Source: Natrarchaeobius chitinivorans (lineage in GTDB: Archaea > Halobacteriota > Halobacteria > Halobacteriales > Natrialbaceae). Taken from it: 64,000 nucleotides of DNA. Location of the stretch: NCBI RefSeq assembly GCF_003841505.1, contig NZ_REGA01000015.1, forward strand, positions 1 to 64,000, in the 5' to 3' direction. The notes under the pieces were generated by a model, which worked only from the letters and a program-made list of their open reading frames with translations, had not been told where the DNA came from and ran no database searches. Below, one piece after another: positions 1 through 8,275 of the stretch (within the stretch, counting starts at the first letter, position 1; each line of letters opens with the position of its first letter). The translations under genes were made by a program, and so were the position numbers.

Positions 1-2
1 AC

Positions 3-140
3 CATCTCCGCGACGGGACGCCAGAGGAGATTGTCGGTGATCGCATGAACGTCTCGAGCGACGTCCTCGAACAGCACTACGATCGGCGCACTGAACGCGA
101 GAAAATGGAGCTTCGACGCCAGTTCATCAAAGAATCATGA
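3..140 (+). CDS. Tyrosine recombinase (integrase), C-terminal 45 residues, cut by window edge
   Basis: The open frame runs from the window edge to a TGA at 138-140. It ends with the typical tail of haloarchaeal XerC/D-like integrases: a D-R-M-N-V-S segment, then E-Q-H-Y-D-R-R-T, where the tyrosine fits the DNA-cleaving nucleophile, and a basic helix. Such enzymes integrate or excise proviruses and plasmids at tRNA genes. The catalytic Arg and His residues lie outside the window. The small genes and provirus-type protein that follow on the same strand fit an integrated element. Whether the full gene is intact cannot be seen. Confidence 0.8.
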   Translation, partial: HLRDGTPEEIVGDRMNVSSDVLEQHYDRRTEREKMELRRQFIKES

Positions 141-409
141 TCCGACCAATTACGAACGAAACCAGTACTGCATCGACGAATATCCGTCGCTTGGGAGACC
201 AGCGTTCGCCGAATTATGTCTCCCCCGGCGAGTCCACTTGTAATTAAAAGCCATGGAGAGGGTTCTCTACCGCAAGGTAGGACCTTCGAAACGGCTGCAT
301 TCGCCACTTTTGGGCTGAGAACTACTCCCTCAGAGAATAGACTTCATCAGAAAATCAGACGCGGGCTAGCGCCTGCTGGCGGTTATTTGAGGGAACCGAG
401 GTGGTTAGC
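141..409. other. Non-coding leader between integrase and small-gene operon
   Basis: I see no convincing gene in these 269 bases. A small stem with a GNRA-type loop (CTACC-GCAA-GGTAG) lies at 267-280, and a second weak stem (CTGAG/CTCAG) near 315-335. These could belong to a structured leader of the operon that starts at 410, but there is no covariation evidence, so the structure is only a suggestion. Confidence 0.3.
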
Positions 410-529
410 GTGATCCGACGCTGGAACGGCGTCGATCGCGCGCCACTGATCTGTGAGTTCTGCGGCTGCGAGATCGATTATCCTGAGAAGCGCTGCGCGG
501 CGCTCGAGGATGGGAGGTGTCGGCCGTGA
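410..529 (+). CDS. Small cysteine-rich (zinc-finger-like) provirus protein
   Basis: A GTG-started frame of 39 codons. It contains C-E-F-C-G-C followed about 11 residues later by another Cys and a final C-R-P, resembling the tiny CxxC zinc-binding proteins common in haloarchaeal proviruses. Its stop overlaps the GTG of the next small frame by four bases (GTGA), a sign of translational coupling. An in-frame GTG at 401 is an alternative start. The function is unknown; DNA or protein binding is a guess. Confidence 0.5.
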   Translation: MIRRWNGVDRAPLICEFCGCEIDYPEKRCAALEDGRCRP

Positions 530-651
530 CTCGAGAGGCAACCGCGAGGGCCGGTCACAGTTTCCAGGCTACGACGGCCCCCAGCGGCGCACCGCTTCGA
601 TCTCCAAAACCGATCACCGGCCATTCAGTGGGGGTGATCGGGCGTGCGTGA
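526..651 (+). CDS. Small hypothetical protein, provirus operon
   Basis: A GTG-started frame of 41 codons overlapping the previous stop by four bases and the next start by eight. It has no recognisable domain, is rich in Ala, Ser, Pro and Gly, and could be disordered. The call rests only on the tight packing of four consecutive frames on one strand, so it may be spurious. Confidence 0.35.
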   Translation: MTREATARAGHSFQATTAPSGAPLRSPKPITGHSVGVIGRA

Positions 652-757
652 CGGCTACCTCGAGCGAGTTGAACCTTCTGCTGAGACGAGTCTCAGCACG
701 TCGCTCGAGACAGTCGCCGATCCCACGCGTCGGCGGTGTACGGGGGAGGTGGTCTAA
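644..757 (+). CDS. Small hypothetical protein, provirus operon
   Basis: A 37-codon frame (GTG start, TAA stop) that ends directly against the GTG start of the large provirus-type gene at 758, an arrangement typical of a polycistronic accessory operon. It is acidic in the first half and basic near the end. I recognise no domain. Support is positional only. Confidence 0.35.
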   Translation: MRDGYLERVEPSAETSLSTSLETVADPTRRRCTGEVV

Positions 758-2538
758 GTGGCCTCCCAGCAGTTCCTCGAGACCCAGTGCCACGAGTTCG
801 ACGCCTACCTCAATTTCGACGAGTACGGGCTGAAGCCGTACTACGGGCTCACCACCTTCCGGAAGGAGCACGACTGGGTCAATAACGGAAAGCCGTCGAC
901 GACGTTCGAATTCGACGGACGGGAATGGGCGGCCGTCCTGGACTACGACGATCAGCCGATTCTCCCGTGGTCAGATCCGTCGTACACGCTCGAGACGGCG
1001 TACCTCTATCGCGTCTACGTCGTCTGCATGGACGAGACGTACGACGAGAAGAGCGCCGACACCAGCCAGCGGGTGAAAGGTGGCACGTTCACCGTCTATC
1101 CGCGCTGGCCGGACATGAAGAAACGCGACGATGAGACGGGCGAGATCAGCAAGGTCAACGGCTACATGGATCTGGGTCGGCCGTATCTCACCGTCCGCGC
1201 TCAGGCCTCGAATATCGACTTCGCGAAGTACGTCGATCTCACGGCCGAGGCGTTCGCGGCGTTCGACGTTCCGCGTCGGTATTTCTCGAACCCGCACGAG
1301 TCGAGTACCGTCAACGACACCGCGGTGTACGTCCGCCCGAAGCGAGACGTGTCCGGGCCGATCTACGCGGCCGACGGACCGATCGCGCGCATTCACCAGC
1401 TGCTCGAGTCCGATCGATCGGGCTATCGCAAGCACGTCGAGGACAATCGGGAACGTCCCGGCGACCAGGTGACGACGATGGTCGATTCCGAGCGCGCGGC
1501 GAAGCTCATTCGGGGTCACAAGATCGGGAAGGAGGTGAAGCACTACTACATGCGGAACCCCGACAACTACAATCCCGATCAGTTCGGGTGGCATCCCAAA
1601 CTCGAGGTGTCGTTCCAGACCTCGATCACGGACGAAACGATCTACTGGGACCGCGAGGATGCGCTCGACATTGAGCAGTGTCGGCGCGAGCTTGAGGAGA
1701 TGCTGATGAACGTTCTCGACTGGGCCGGTCTCGACGTGACCGGCGGCGACGAGTACCACGAGGACGCGTACTTCGATCCAGAGCGTCGAAAGCGGCGTAG
1801 CCTGAAGCTCGTTGACTGTCCCCTTCCGGAGATCGAGAGCGAGCAGGAGAACGCCGTGATGCGTCTCTGGGGCGATATGAACGGAAGCGATCGGGAAGTC
1901 ACCGAGCTGTTGCTCACGGATGGCGGTGAGATCTCGCCGAAGGACGCAGCCGAGAAGACCGGCTACTCCTACCGGACGATCCGGCGAGTGGTCGACCGAC
2001 TCGAAGACTTCGTCCGGCACACCTACGGCAAGCTCGAAGTCGAGAGCGACTCGCTGCCCAGGAGATGCTCAAGCGCGTCATATCGGCCGAGGAGCAGTTC
2101 CGACGGGCGGTCGGAGCGACGACCATGCAGGTCGCCGAAGACGCGTCTGGATTCGAGAGCGGGCCGTTCGATCGGTTCAAGCGGTCGTATGAGGTCGGCG
2201 TTCGCGAGACAGACAGCCGAAGCCGAAAGCTCCTCCAGGTCCGGTACACACCAGCCGACCGAGATGAGGCCCTCGAGATCGCCCGCGAGGCGGTCACCAG
2301 TTACCAGCAACAGTACGATGATGAACTCGGTATCAGCGGTATCTGGATCAAATTCGAGTATGCCGACGGATCGACCGAACGGTTCCATCTCACGAACGTC
2401 TTCCAACTGTCGAAGGCTCGCGTGAACGTCAGCCGATCTCGAGAGGATCGTCCCCTCGACAGGACGCGGCGAAAGCTGCTCGAGGAACGCGAGAACCTCC
2501 CGCGACGGATGAAAAGCCGAAACGCGCTCGGCGGCTGA
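758..2538 (+). pseudogene. Large haloarchaeal provirus protein (DUF7845-like), broken by a frameshift near 2050-2060
   Basis: The first frame (GTG at 758) reads about 433 residues of a family found in haloarchaeal proviruses and plasmids; I believe it is the DUF7845 group. Near residues 375-430 is a helix-turn-helix-like stretch (S-P-K-D-A-A-E-K-T-G-Y-S-Y-R-T-I-R). Good coding then moves to another frame, which starts A-A-Q-E-M-L-K-R-V and runs to the TGA at 2538. The first frame continues to 2425 only as Ser/Arg-rich noise. The shift equals loss of one base near 2053-2058, in a run of G and C. A sequencing error or programmed shift is possible, but decay of an old element is simplest. The role may be DNA binding or replication control; this is unproven. 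Confidence 0.65.
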
Positions 2539-3072
2539 GCACCGCTTAGTGAGTGGCAACGCTATTTCTTCCTTTAATTTCGTCTTTTATCGAGTGATTT
2601 TTGCGTGGTTTCGTAGCTCGTCAGAGCAATCGCGTCGCTTCGACTCGATCGACTCGGTGAGGCTTGCGTGAGAAACCGGACGCGACGCGTCCGGGTCCCC
2701 CTTAGGGGGTGTGACTAAGGCCAACAGACCAAACTAACCGCTGCACCTTCGAAAAACTGGAGTGGAAACAGAGGATGGTGAGGATACGATTTAGCGAAGA
2801 ACAGTTCAGGTCTCGATTTTTCAAGAAGACCTCCGTCCAGATGGCGAGGGATCCCATTGATCCGTTTCGACAGCATCACTTGGACCAATCGTCGCGAGGT
2901 CGCCCTCTCATCCCTAGTCACAAACGAGCGAACGGGTGTTGGTTTCGTCACGCTTCTCCGTTTGCTTCGATAACCGGACCGTCTTCTCATTCTTCTCTCG
3001 AATCACTTTCATGAACTGACCCCGAACAATGGACTCCTGGAAGCGGATGGGGGTCTCTTTTCGGGCCCATAG
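2539..3072. other. Decayed region at the end of the integrated element
   Basis: No gene is convincing in these roughly 530 bases. The stretch is richer in A and T than its surroundings, and its open frames on both strands lack haloarchaeal composition. It holds the paired hairpins at 2676-2709 and leads into the P-type ATPase remnant. It probably marks the junction between the integrated element and older chromosome. Confidence 0.4.
2676..2709. repeat. Two adjacent perfect inverted repeats (paired hairpins)
   Basis: The first dyad is CCGGACGCG-A-CGCGTCCGG (2676-2694). Two bases later comes CCCCC-TTA-GGGGG (2697-2709). Both are perfect and GC-rich. No T-run follows, so a classic terminator is not indicated. 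They lie just past the last provirus-type gene and could be a recombination site, a protein-binding site or a transcription stop. Confidence 0.6.
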
Positions 3073-3261
3073 CTTGTGCTCGTGGTCGTCGTCACGCTTG
3101 CGTTCCAGCTGGCGATTCTCTATATCCCGATCGGCGTCCTGTTCGGGGTGACACCCCTCGGAGCCGTTCACTGGATGCAAACCGGCGTCGCGGTTGCCGC
3201 GTTCGTCGTTCTGATAGGTGCGTTCGCTCAGGTTCAAGATCGGCTGTTCGATCGGTATTGA
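3073..3261 (+). pseudogene. C-terminal remnant of a cation-transporting P-type ATPase
   Basis: About 61 residues match the last two membrane segments of P-type cation ATPases: a hydrophobic helix ending in G-V-L-F-G-V-T-P-L-G, then a second helix and the terminal Q-D-R-L-F-D-R-Y. An in-frame TAG at 3070-3072 lies directly upstream, and no catalytic region (DKTGT, GDGxND) is present. This is the tail of a gene whose body was lost, probably when the neighbouring element integrated or decayed. A GTG at 3076 could still start a short membrane peptide. Confidence 0.6.
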
Positions 3262-3304
3262 CCGTTACAACCTTCGAAGTTAGATTGAGGTCTGCACACG
3301 TGTC

Positions 3305-4435
3305 TCACTCGAGCGGCTCGGCTTCGGGGAACTGATAGCTCCCGTCGAGAATCTCCTCGCGGGGCCCGTAGAGCCGGACCAAGTAAAACCAGTCCTCTGG
3401 GGTGTAGAGGTAGTTCGGTTGATCGGGGTCACCGCCGAAATGAATTGTGATACTGCCGTCGTCGTCGGGCTCTGCAGTCACGTTGTTGAACGAGTACGCG
3501 TCGTACTCGTTTGCCTCGAGAAATCCGTCTCTGTTGTAGACGGTGACCGACCAGAACCCGTCGACGGGGACGTCGTCGACGGTGAGTGTGTGTGGCGTGT
3601 CGCCGTCGTTCTGGTCGGGGACCTCTGGCATATAGATCGTGTCCGGCTGCGGAACTCCGCTCGGTGTCACACTAACGAGCAAGTACTCCACGGGGTCGAC
3701 CTCGTCGACGTCGCCAATCCCGCCGCCGAAGTCGTCCATCGTTTTCATGAGTGTGACGAGCGCGGCGAAGAGTTCGTCGTGTGCTTGGCGGTCCCAGTTG
3801 GGGACCTCGAACGTGCCGGCCGAGTCCTGGCTCACTGCGAGTTCGTCCTGTAATCCGTGGACGGTCTCTACGTCGTCCGGATCGGTCGGGTCGACGAACG
3901 TGCGGATCATGACCCACGTGTACCGCGTCCCGATCTCGTCCTGGGTCAACGTGTACTCGCCGGGATCGTGGTGCGTCTCTTTCACATACGCGTCCTCGTC
4001 GAGGACGACCATCGACTGGTGACGGTCACCGACGTCCGGTTTGGTAACGGTGACCGGTTCGGTCAGGTCGAAGACTCCACTCGAATAGAACGTGTCACGA
4101 TTGGGTAGGGCTAAGAACCGCACGTCAGGTTCGACTACCGTTCGGAAATGATGAAGCTCCCCGAACCCGCCCTGTTCGACGATGTTCTCCATTATTAGAT
4201 GTATCTCTGACCGTGGGAAGTTTTCCCACGTCACTGGGACTGTCTCGTCATCTGCTGACGTCTCGTTTTCAGCCCCCTGGGTGTTCGCCTCCGAGGGGGT
4301 TTGGCTGGCAGTAACGCTGCCGACGCCCATCGCGAGCAGTCCGGCGAGGCCCGCCCCGCGAAGCGCGGTTCGGCGCGTTGCCCGCAGCAGTTTGGCGTCT
4401 GATTCTGGCGTCGTATGGTGTGTTTCGTTGCTCAT
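3305..4435 (-). CDS. Tat-exported DUF1254/DUF1214 family protein
   Basis: 376 residues. The N-terminus has a twin-arginine signal (A-T-R-R-T-A-L-R-G-A-G near residues 19-29, then a Gly/Ala/Leu-rich core). The C-terminal third has DUF1214 hallmarks: G-F-W-S-V-T-V-Y, then Y-S-F-N-N-V and a closing W-F-Y-L-V-R-L-Y-G-P. The biochemical function is not established; bacterial relatives are often encoded with exported HAD hydrolases, and one with a near-identical leader lies at 8276-9400. Leader and promoter belong to a duplicated segment. A TATA-like element reading TATTATAT on this strand lies about 70 bases upstream of the ATG. Confidence 0.85.
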   Translation of the reverse strand: MSNETHHTTPESDAKLLRATRRTALRGAGLAGLLAMGVGSVTASQTPSEANTQGAENETSADDETVPVTWENFPRSEIHLIMENIVEQGGFGELHHFRTVVEPDVRFLALPNRDTFYSSGVFDLTEPVTVTKPDVGDRHQSMVVLDEDAYVKETHHDPGEYTLTQDEIGTRYTWVMIRTFVDPTDPDDVETVHGLQDELAVSQDSAGTFEVPNWDRQAHDELFAALVTLMKTMDDFGGGIGDVDEVDPVEYLLVSVTPSGVPQPDTIYMPEVPDQNDGDTPHTLTVDDVPVDGFWSVTVYNRDGFLEANEYDAYSFNNVTAEPDDDGSITIHFGGDPDQPNYLYTPEDWFYLVRLYGPREEILDGSYQFPEAEPLE

Positions 4436-4640
4436 GGCTCATACCGCTCCGAGTGGCACACAGCAGCAGTTGGGGCCAACCCACACGTTCGCACTCCAGC
4501 ATTCCATATAATACAGTGGCGAGACTCGAGAATACTATCACGACACGATGATAGTGGTGGACGGATGACAATCTCTGCGTTCTCGATCGACTATCTGTAC
4601 GTATAGTGAGCGGTCACGGACCGCAGTTCGTGTTGTACTC
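4310..4640 (-). repeat. Duplicated promoter plus Tat-leader cassette, copy 1
   Basis: This stretch aligns with 9275-9605. It encodes the first roughly 42 residues of the DUF1254 protein and the upstream region: the ATATAAT-type promoter element near 4506-4513, a shared CACGACACGATGATAGT stretch and a further conserved block to about 4640. The mature proteins downstream are unrelated, so the copy covers only the expression and export signals. A TATCA-N8-TGATA dyad (4536-4553 within ACTATCA/TGATAGT at 4534-4555) is present here but only half kept in copy 2. Confidence 0.75.
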
Positions 4641-4759
4641 CCGCTGAGTATCTCGCACGTTTCGCCCGGTCTATCCACAAATTATCAGAAACTGTCTACA
4701 AGATACAGAGGGCAGAGGATGAGTTAGCACGACCGTCAGTACGAAGCGGAAGACGAGCG
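4436..4759. other. Intergenic region upstream of the DUF1254 gene
   Basis: This stretch holds the minus-strand promoter of the DUF1254 gene and the upstream part of the duplicated cassette (to about 4640). From 4640 to 4759 I see no gene and no clear signal before the broken cupin copy. Confidence 0.4.
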
Positions 4760-5014
4760 ATGGCCGAATCACGCCGATTTAGACGCCAGAACATACACCC
4801 ACGCCGGGTACAGATCCTCTACGTTACGGAGGGGGACGGAATCGTCGCAACGCGCGACGAAGAGCGGGAGGGCTCGGAAGGTGATTTGATAGTCTTCCCT
4901 CCCGGTAAAGAACACTGGCATGGGAACACAGAGGATGCGACGTCTCCGTTCACCCACGTCTACTTCCTCGCTGAACCGGGGGACGGTGAGCTGACGGTTC
5001 TGGACTCCCCGTAA
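4760..5014 (+). pseudogene. Truncated duplicate of the cupin gene at 12165-12539
   Basis: From residue 12 onward the 84-codon frame matches the cupin downstream (I-L-Y-V-T-E-G-D-G-I, D-L-I-V-F-P-P, H-W-H-G-N-T-E-D). The first 50 residues of the intact copy, including the first metal-binding His pair (H-I-H), are replaced by unrelated sequence. Small indels lie at the junction near 4793-4812. Nucleotide identity exceeds 90 percent by eye and continues past the stop. The remaining half-barrel probably does not fold or bind metal as in the family, though an ATG-led frame persists. Confidence 0.7.
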
Positions 5015-5072
5015 GCCCGAGGAGCGAGACTCTCGACTCGGTTGGAACGATGGTTGGGCGGCGGTGGCTTAC
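4797..5072 (+). repeat. Cupin duplication block, copy 1
   Basis: This block is a direct repeat of 12322-12597, offset by 7525 bases, with roughly 18 differences by eye. Similarity begins inside the cupin coding region and stops sharply about 58 bases past the stop codon, after a shared GGTGGCTTAC. The ends therefore do not follow gene boundaries, which fits partial copying or recombination rather than whole-gene duplication. Confidence 0.75.
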
Positions 5073-5221
5073 CAATCTGGGGAGATGAAGGCGTCTACTC
5101 GGGCGTGCGCCTGAACAGCGCAGGACTGCTGCTCCGGCGAATCACGTGCGGGATTCTCCTGCCGAGACACGGGACAGAGAGGGAGATCAGGTCGAATCCC
5201 ACAGTATCGACAGTGGGTCGC

Positions 5222-5575
5222 TCACGGTTCTGAGGACTGGTACACACGACCCCATCGGTCGAGCTCCTCGATAACCCCCTGCAACTCTCGGCCGGTGCTC
5301 GTGAGTGAATATTCCACTCGTACTGGCTTCGTCTCGAGAACGCGTCGCTCGGCTATTCCCTGTTCCTCGAGATCGGTTAGCGACTCGGAAAGCACCTTCC
5401 CCGAGATGCCGTCGATCTGGGTCTTGAGGTCGCTGAACCCTTGTGGTCCGACCTCCAGTAGTTGGCGGACGATTGTCGGGTGCCACTTCCGTCCGAGGAC
5501 GGTCGATGCTGTGATCAGTGGGTTGTTGCCCGCACCTCTTACCAGTTCCTGAGGCTGCTCTTTTGCCGTCGACAT
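5222..5575 (-). CDS. HxlR-family winged-helix transcriptional regulator
   Basis: 117 residues, the usual length of the HxlR (MarR-like) family. The core reads L-G-R-K-W-H-P-T-I-V-R-Q-L-L, then F-S-D-L-K, the recognition segment G-I-S-G-K-V-L-S-E-S-L-T-D-L-E-E and a wing with V-E-Y-S-L-T-S-T-G-R-E-L. Members are dimeric DNA-binding proteins, often redox or aldehyde responsive, and frequently control an adjacent gene. Here that could be the CHRD-protein gene on the same strand or the cupin region facing it; neither is proven. Only one Cys-free core is visible, so thiol sensing is unlikely. Confidence 0.88.
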   Translation of the reverse strand: MSTAKEQPQELVRGAGNNPLITASTVLGRKWHPTIVRQLLEVGPQGFSDLKTQIDGISGKVLSESLTDLEEQGIAERRVLETKPVRVEYSLTSTGRELQGVIEELDRWGRVYQSSEP

Positions 5576-5650
5576 CGCTGGTACTCACACTCCGAACCCC
5601 TATGTAGCAACGGGGGTAGCGATACCGACCGAAGTGAGATCTAGACGGAC

Positions 5651-6928
5651 TTACTCGTCGGTATCGTCGTCAGTCCCGGGTTCGTCGGGTGCGTCGTCGT
5701 CCTCGCCGTTCTCGTCCGGGTCTTGCTCGGGTTCGTCCGCCGAGTCGTCGTCTTCCTCGGCATCGTCGACCGGTTCTTCGGCATCAATTTCGTCGTCGAG
5801 ATCTGCGGTCGGTACCTCCCCGAAAGCTTCCTCCGGGGGTTCGACGCCAGCGTCGACGAACAGCTGTTCGATACACTCGTCCAGGTTCGGGTTGAGCCGC
5901 TCGTAGATCGACTCGCCCATACCGAACCCGTCGTCGAGGACGTCGACCGCCGAGATGATGACCCGGTCGCCGAGATTCAGGCGGAACTCGCCCTCGACTT
6001 GCTCCTCGGCGGGCTCTGGCTCCCGAACGTCGATCGTTCGCTCACCCTCGACCGGACCGGCAGGGAACGAGCCCATCGCGCCGATCGTCCACTGCTCGAG
6101 TTCGGGGTACTCGTCGGGCCCCATGAGCTCGAGGAGGTAGAGTACGGCTTCCGGAAAGTCTCCGACGATCCGAACCGTGTGGCAATCGAGGAACTCGATC
6201 ACGTCCTCGGCGTCGAGATCGTCGTCCGGCTCCTCGTCATCGGGATCGACCTCGTCGGGGTCTTCGTCATCAGGGTCCCCCTCCTCCGGGATATCGACAG
6301 CCGGCTCGCCCTCGAGGATCGCTTCGGCGGCGTCCTCTACCGTCACGAGCTGGCCGCGAATCTCGCCCTCGGGATGGTCCTCCGTGTGAACGTTGACGTA
6401 CGCGTTTCCGTCCCGAATCTCGCCGACGAGTCCCTCGATGGTCCCGCCAGCCTCACCGCCGACGTGTTCGTCTGTGATCCGATCCGTCGCGAGGACCCCG
6501 TCGAATCGACCGTCGAGCAGTTCGGGGGTATCGGCCTCGGGTTCTGGATAGAGCCAGGCGACGACGGGACCGTCCTCGTCGACCTCCCCGAGGTGGACGT
6601 GCGCCTGATCGACGTCCTCGATCGCATTGACGAGAAGTGCGAACTCGAGTTCGGTCCCCCCTTCGGTGAGGGCGAACACCGCTCCGCCCGTCGCGTCGGT
6701 CTCAACCGGCTCGGGCTGTTGGCCACCGGTCATGGCGGCGAGGAAGAGGCCTTCATCCTCGAGATCGGCGTCCTGTACATTTAGGGCAGAGACAGTCGCC
6801 GGGCCAAGTGCAGCCCCCACTGCAGCGGCCCCACCGAGCGCCAGTAAATCGCGCCGTCGAACGTCGGAGTCGTTCCGGTCTTCAGTGCTGGGACGTGAAT
6901 CATCCATGGTCCGTTGCGTTGCACGCAA
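5651..6928 (-). CDS. Tat-exported CHRD-domain protein with acidic tail
   Basis: 425 residues from the first ATG; the ATG at 6907 (M-D-D-S-R) is a plausible alternative. A Tat signal (V-R-R-R-D-L-L-A-L-G-G) is followed by a CHRD domain at about residues 55-195, with characteristic A-H-V-H-L-G and G-E-I-R-G-Q-L segments. An acidic linker, a second uncharacterised region of about 130 residues, and an Asp/Glu-rich tail follow. CHRD domains occur in extracellular proteins (chordin-like) and their prokaryotic role is unclear. The tail probably keeps the exported protein soluble at high salt. Another secreted-protein gene lies divergently at 7149. Confidence 0.85.
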   Translation of the reverse strand: MRATQRTMDDSRPSTEDRNDSDVRRRDLLALGGAAAVGAALGPATVSALNVQDADLEDEGLFLAAMTGGQQPEPVETDATGGAVFALTEGGTELEFALLVNAIEDVDQAHVHLGEVDEDGPVVAWLYPEPEADTPELLDGRFDGVLATDRITDEHVGGEAGGTIEGLVGEIRDGNAYVNVHTEDHPEGEIRGQLVTVEDAAEAILEGEPAVDIPEEGDPDDEDPDEVDPDDEEPDDDLDAEDVIEFLDCHTVRIVGDFPEAVLYLLELMGPDEYPELEQWTIGAMGSFPAGPVEGERTIDVREPEPAEEQVEGEFRLNLGDRVIISAVDVLDDGFGMGESIYERLNPNLDECIEQLFVDAGVEPPEEAFGEVPTADLDDEIDAEEPVDDAEEDDDSADEPEQDPDENGEDDDAPDEPGTDDDTDE

Positions 6929-7148
6929 CTTACGGTAATAATACCGTACTGTCTCATCGGTTACCTGGTGACCTAACGGTAAGGCAGGTCAGGGGCATTT
7001 CGACGCCCCGTACTGTTTTGTTTGTCTCCGGCTCTGCTATGCAGTCGCTAAGCCGGGCCACAGCGTTGGATATCGACACTCCGGACTACATCGGCCTGCG
7101 TCTGCAGGTGGGAGCACTATTACCGATATCGGCGTCGATGACAAGCGC

Positions 7149-8036
7149 ATGATTGGAGATGGCGTGAGCCGACGGCGAATTATACAGATCGGCGGCGGCC
7201 TCGTGGTGGTCAGTGGCGTCGGAGGTACTACGGTCGCCTCGAGTGACCACGAACCGGACGACCAGCCAGCCGATACCGACTTCCGCACTCGAGTTGCACA
7301 CCTCTCACCCGACGCACCCAACGTCGACATCTACGTCGACGGAGAGCGGGTCCGCGAGGGCATCCCGTACGGGACGGTCACCGACTACCGCGACCTCCCG
7401 CCTGGCACGTACACGGTCCAGGTCGTTCCCGCCGGTGAAGATCCGTCCGAAGCAGTGCTCGAGGAGACCGTCGAGGCCGGCGACGTGGATCCCACCGTCG
7501 ACGGACTCCTCGCAGTGATCGGCGAAGTGGCCGCCGAAAACCAGCCCCTCGAGGCGCTGTTTCTCGACGACGACAACAGCCCGGTGGATCCGGGTACCGC
7601 TCGCGTTCGCGCCCTCCACGCCTCACCCGATGCGCCTGCGGTGGACGTCGTTGCCGGTGAAAACGGTGAGGCGCTGTTCGAGAACGTCGCGTTCGGTGAA
7701 TCCGGCTACACCGAGGTCCCGGAGGGCGAGTATCCACTCGCCATCTATCCTGCGGGTGACCGGGAGAACAGCGTCTTCGAAATCGACGTTTCCCTCGCCG
7801 GCGGAACCGTCTACTCCGCGTTCGCGATTGGCTACCTCGAACCGGAGAGGGCACCCGCCGATGAGCCGTTCGATATCCTCCTCACGGAGGACTCCCTCCC
7901 GGACGAAGAGGACGTCGAGCCGGACGAAGCGAAGCCTGATGAAGACGAACCGGAGAAAGAGCCTGAAGAGGAGCCGAAAGAAGACGAACCAGAGAAAGGC
8001 TGCGAGAAGGACGAGGAAGAGAAGAAGGCTACGTGA
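7149..8036 (+). CDS. Tat-exported protein with two DUF4397 domains
   Basis: 295 residues. A Tat motif (S-R-R-R-I-I-Q-I-G-G-G) precedes two DUF4397 repeats, at about residues 50-145 and 150-240, each with the diagnostic A-x-P-D-A-P-x-V-D-V pattern (S-P-D-A-P-N-V-D-I and S-P-D-A-P-A-V-D-V). The last 45 residues are a Glu/Lys/Asp/Pro low-complexity tail. DUF4397 proteins are secreted or surface proteins of unknown role. A GTG at 7164 could serve as start but would trim the region before the twin arginine. The CHRD gene is divergent, leaving about 220 bases of shared control region. Confidence 0.87.
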   Translation: MIGDGVSRRRIIQIGGGLVVVSGVGGTTVASSDHEPDDQPADTDFRTRVAHLSPDAPNVDIYVDGERVREGIPYGTVTDYRDLPPGTYTVQVVPAGEDPSEAVLEETVEAGDVDPTVDGLLAVIGEVAAENQPLEALFLDDDNSPVDPGTARVRALHASPDAPAVDVVAGENGEALFENVAFGESGYTEVPEGEYPLAIYPAGDRENSVFEIDVSLAGGTVYSAFAIGYLEPERAPADEPFDILLTEDSLPDEEDVEPDEAKPDEDEPEKEPEEEPKEDEPEKGCEKDEEEKKAT

Positions 8037-8275
8037 TACTGCCGCCGCCCACCGTGGAAAATTCTCGCTGCCATGGGGTAGTGAGTGTATTCATACAGGT
8101 ACAGCCGAACGTATGAGCAAACGCGATACGTTTGCGATGTTCGAAGCACTCACAGCGATATGAGTGAGGTGAGAGGAGAGCAGACGCGCAGGAACGCCAC
8201 CGAGTTTCCCGTCGATGTCGCCGTATCGGCCGTTCAGCGGTGGTGCCCGATCGAGATACATCGGATGGGGTCGCC

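Noticed and set aside
971-2020. Long open frame on the minus strand (349 codons)
   Set aside because: It is antisense to the provirus-type gene. GC-rich haloarchaeal genes often leave long open mirror frames, and the composition is poor in acidic surface pattern and has no domain.
2715-2990. Short frames on both strands of the decayed element end
   Set aside because: Their residue composition is not haloarchaeal (few acids, many Ser, Phe and Lys), there are no domains, and no start context.
4534-4555. TATCA/TGATA dyad upstream of the DUF1254 gene as a third member of the pil/che motif
   Set aside because: The half-sites match, but the spacer is eight rather than four bases and the left half is not kept in the duplicate cassette, so I do not group it with the pil and che dyads.
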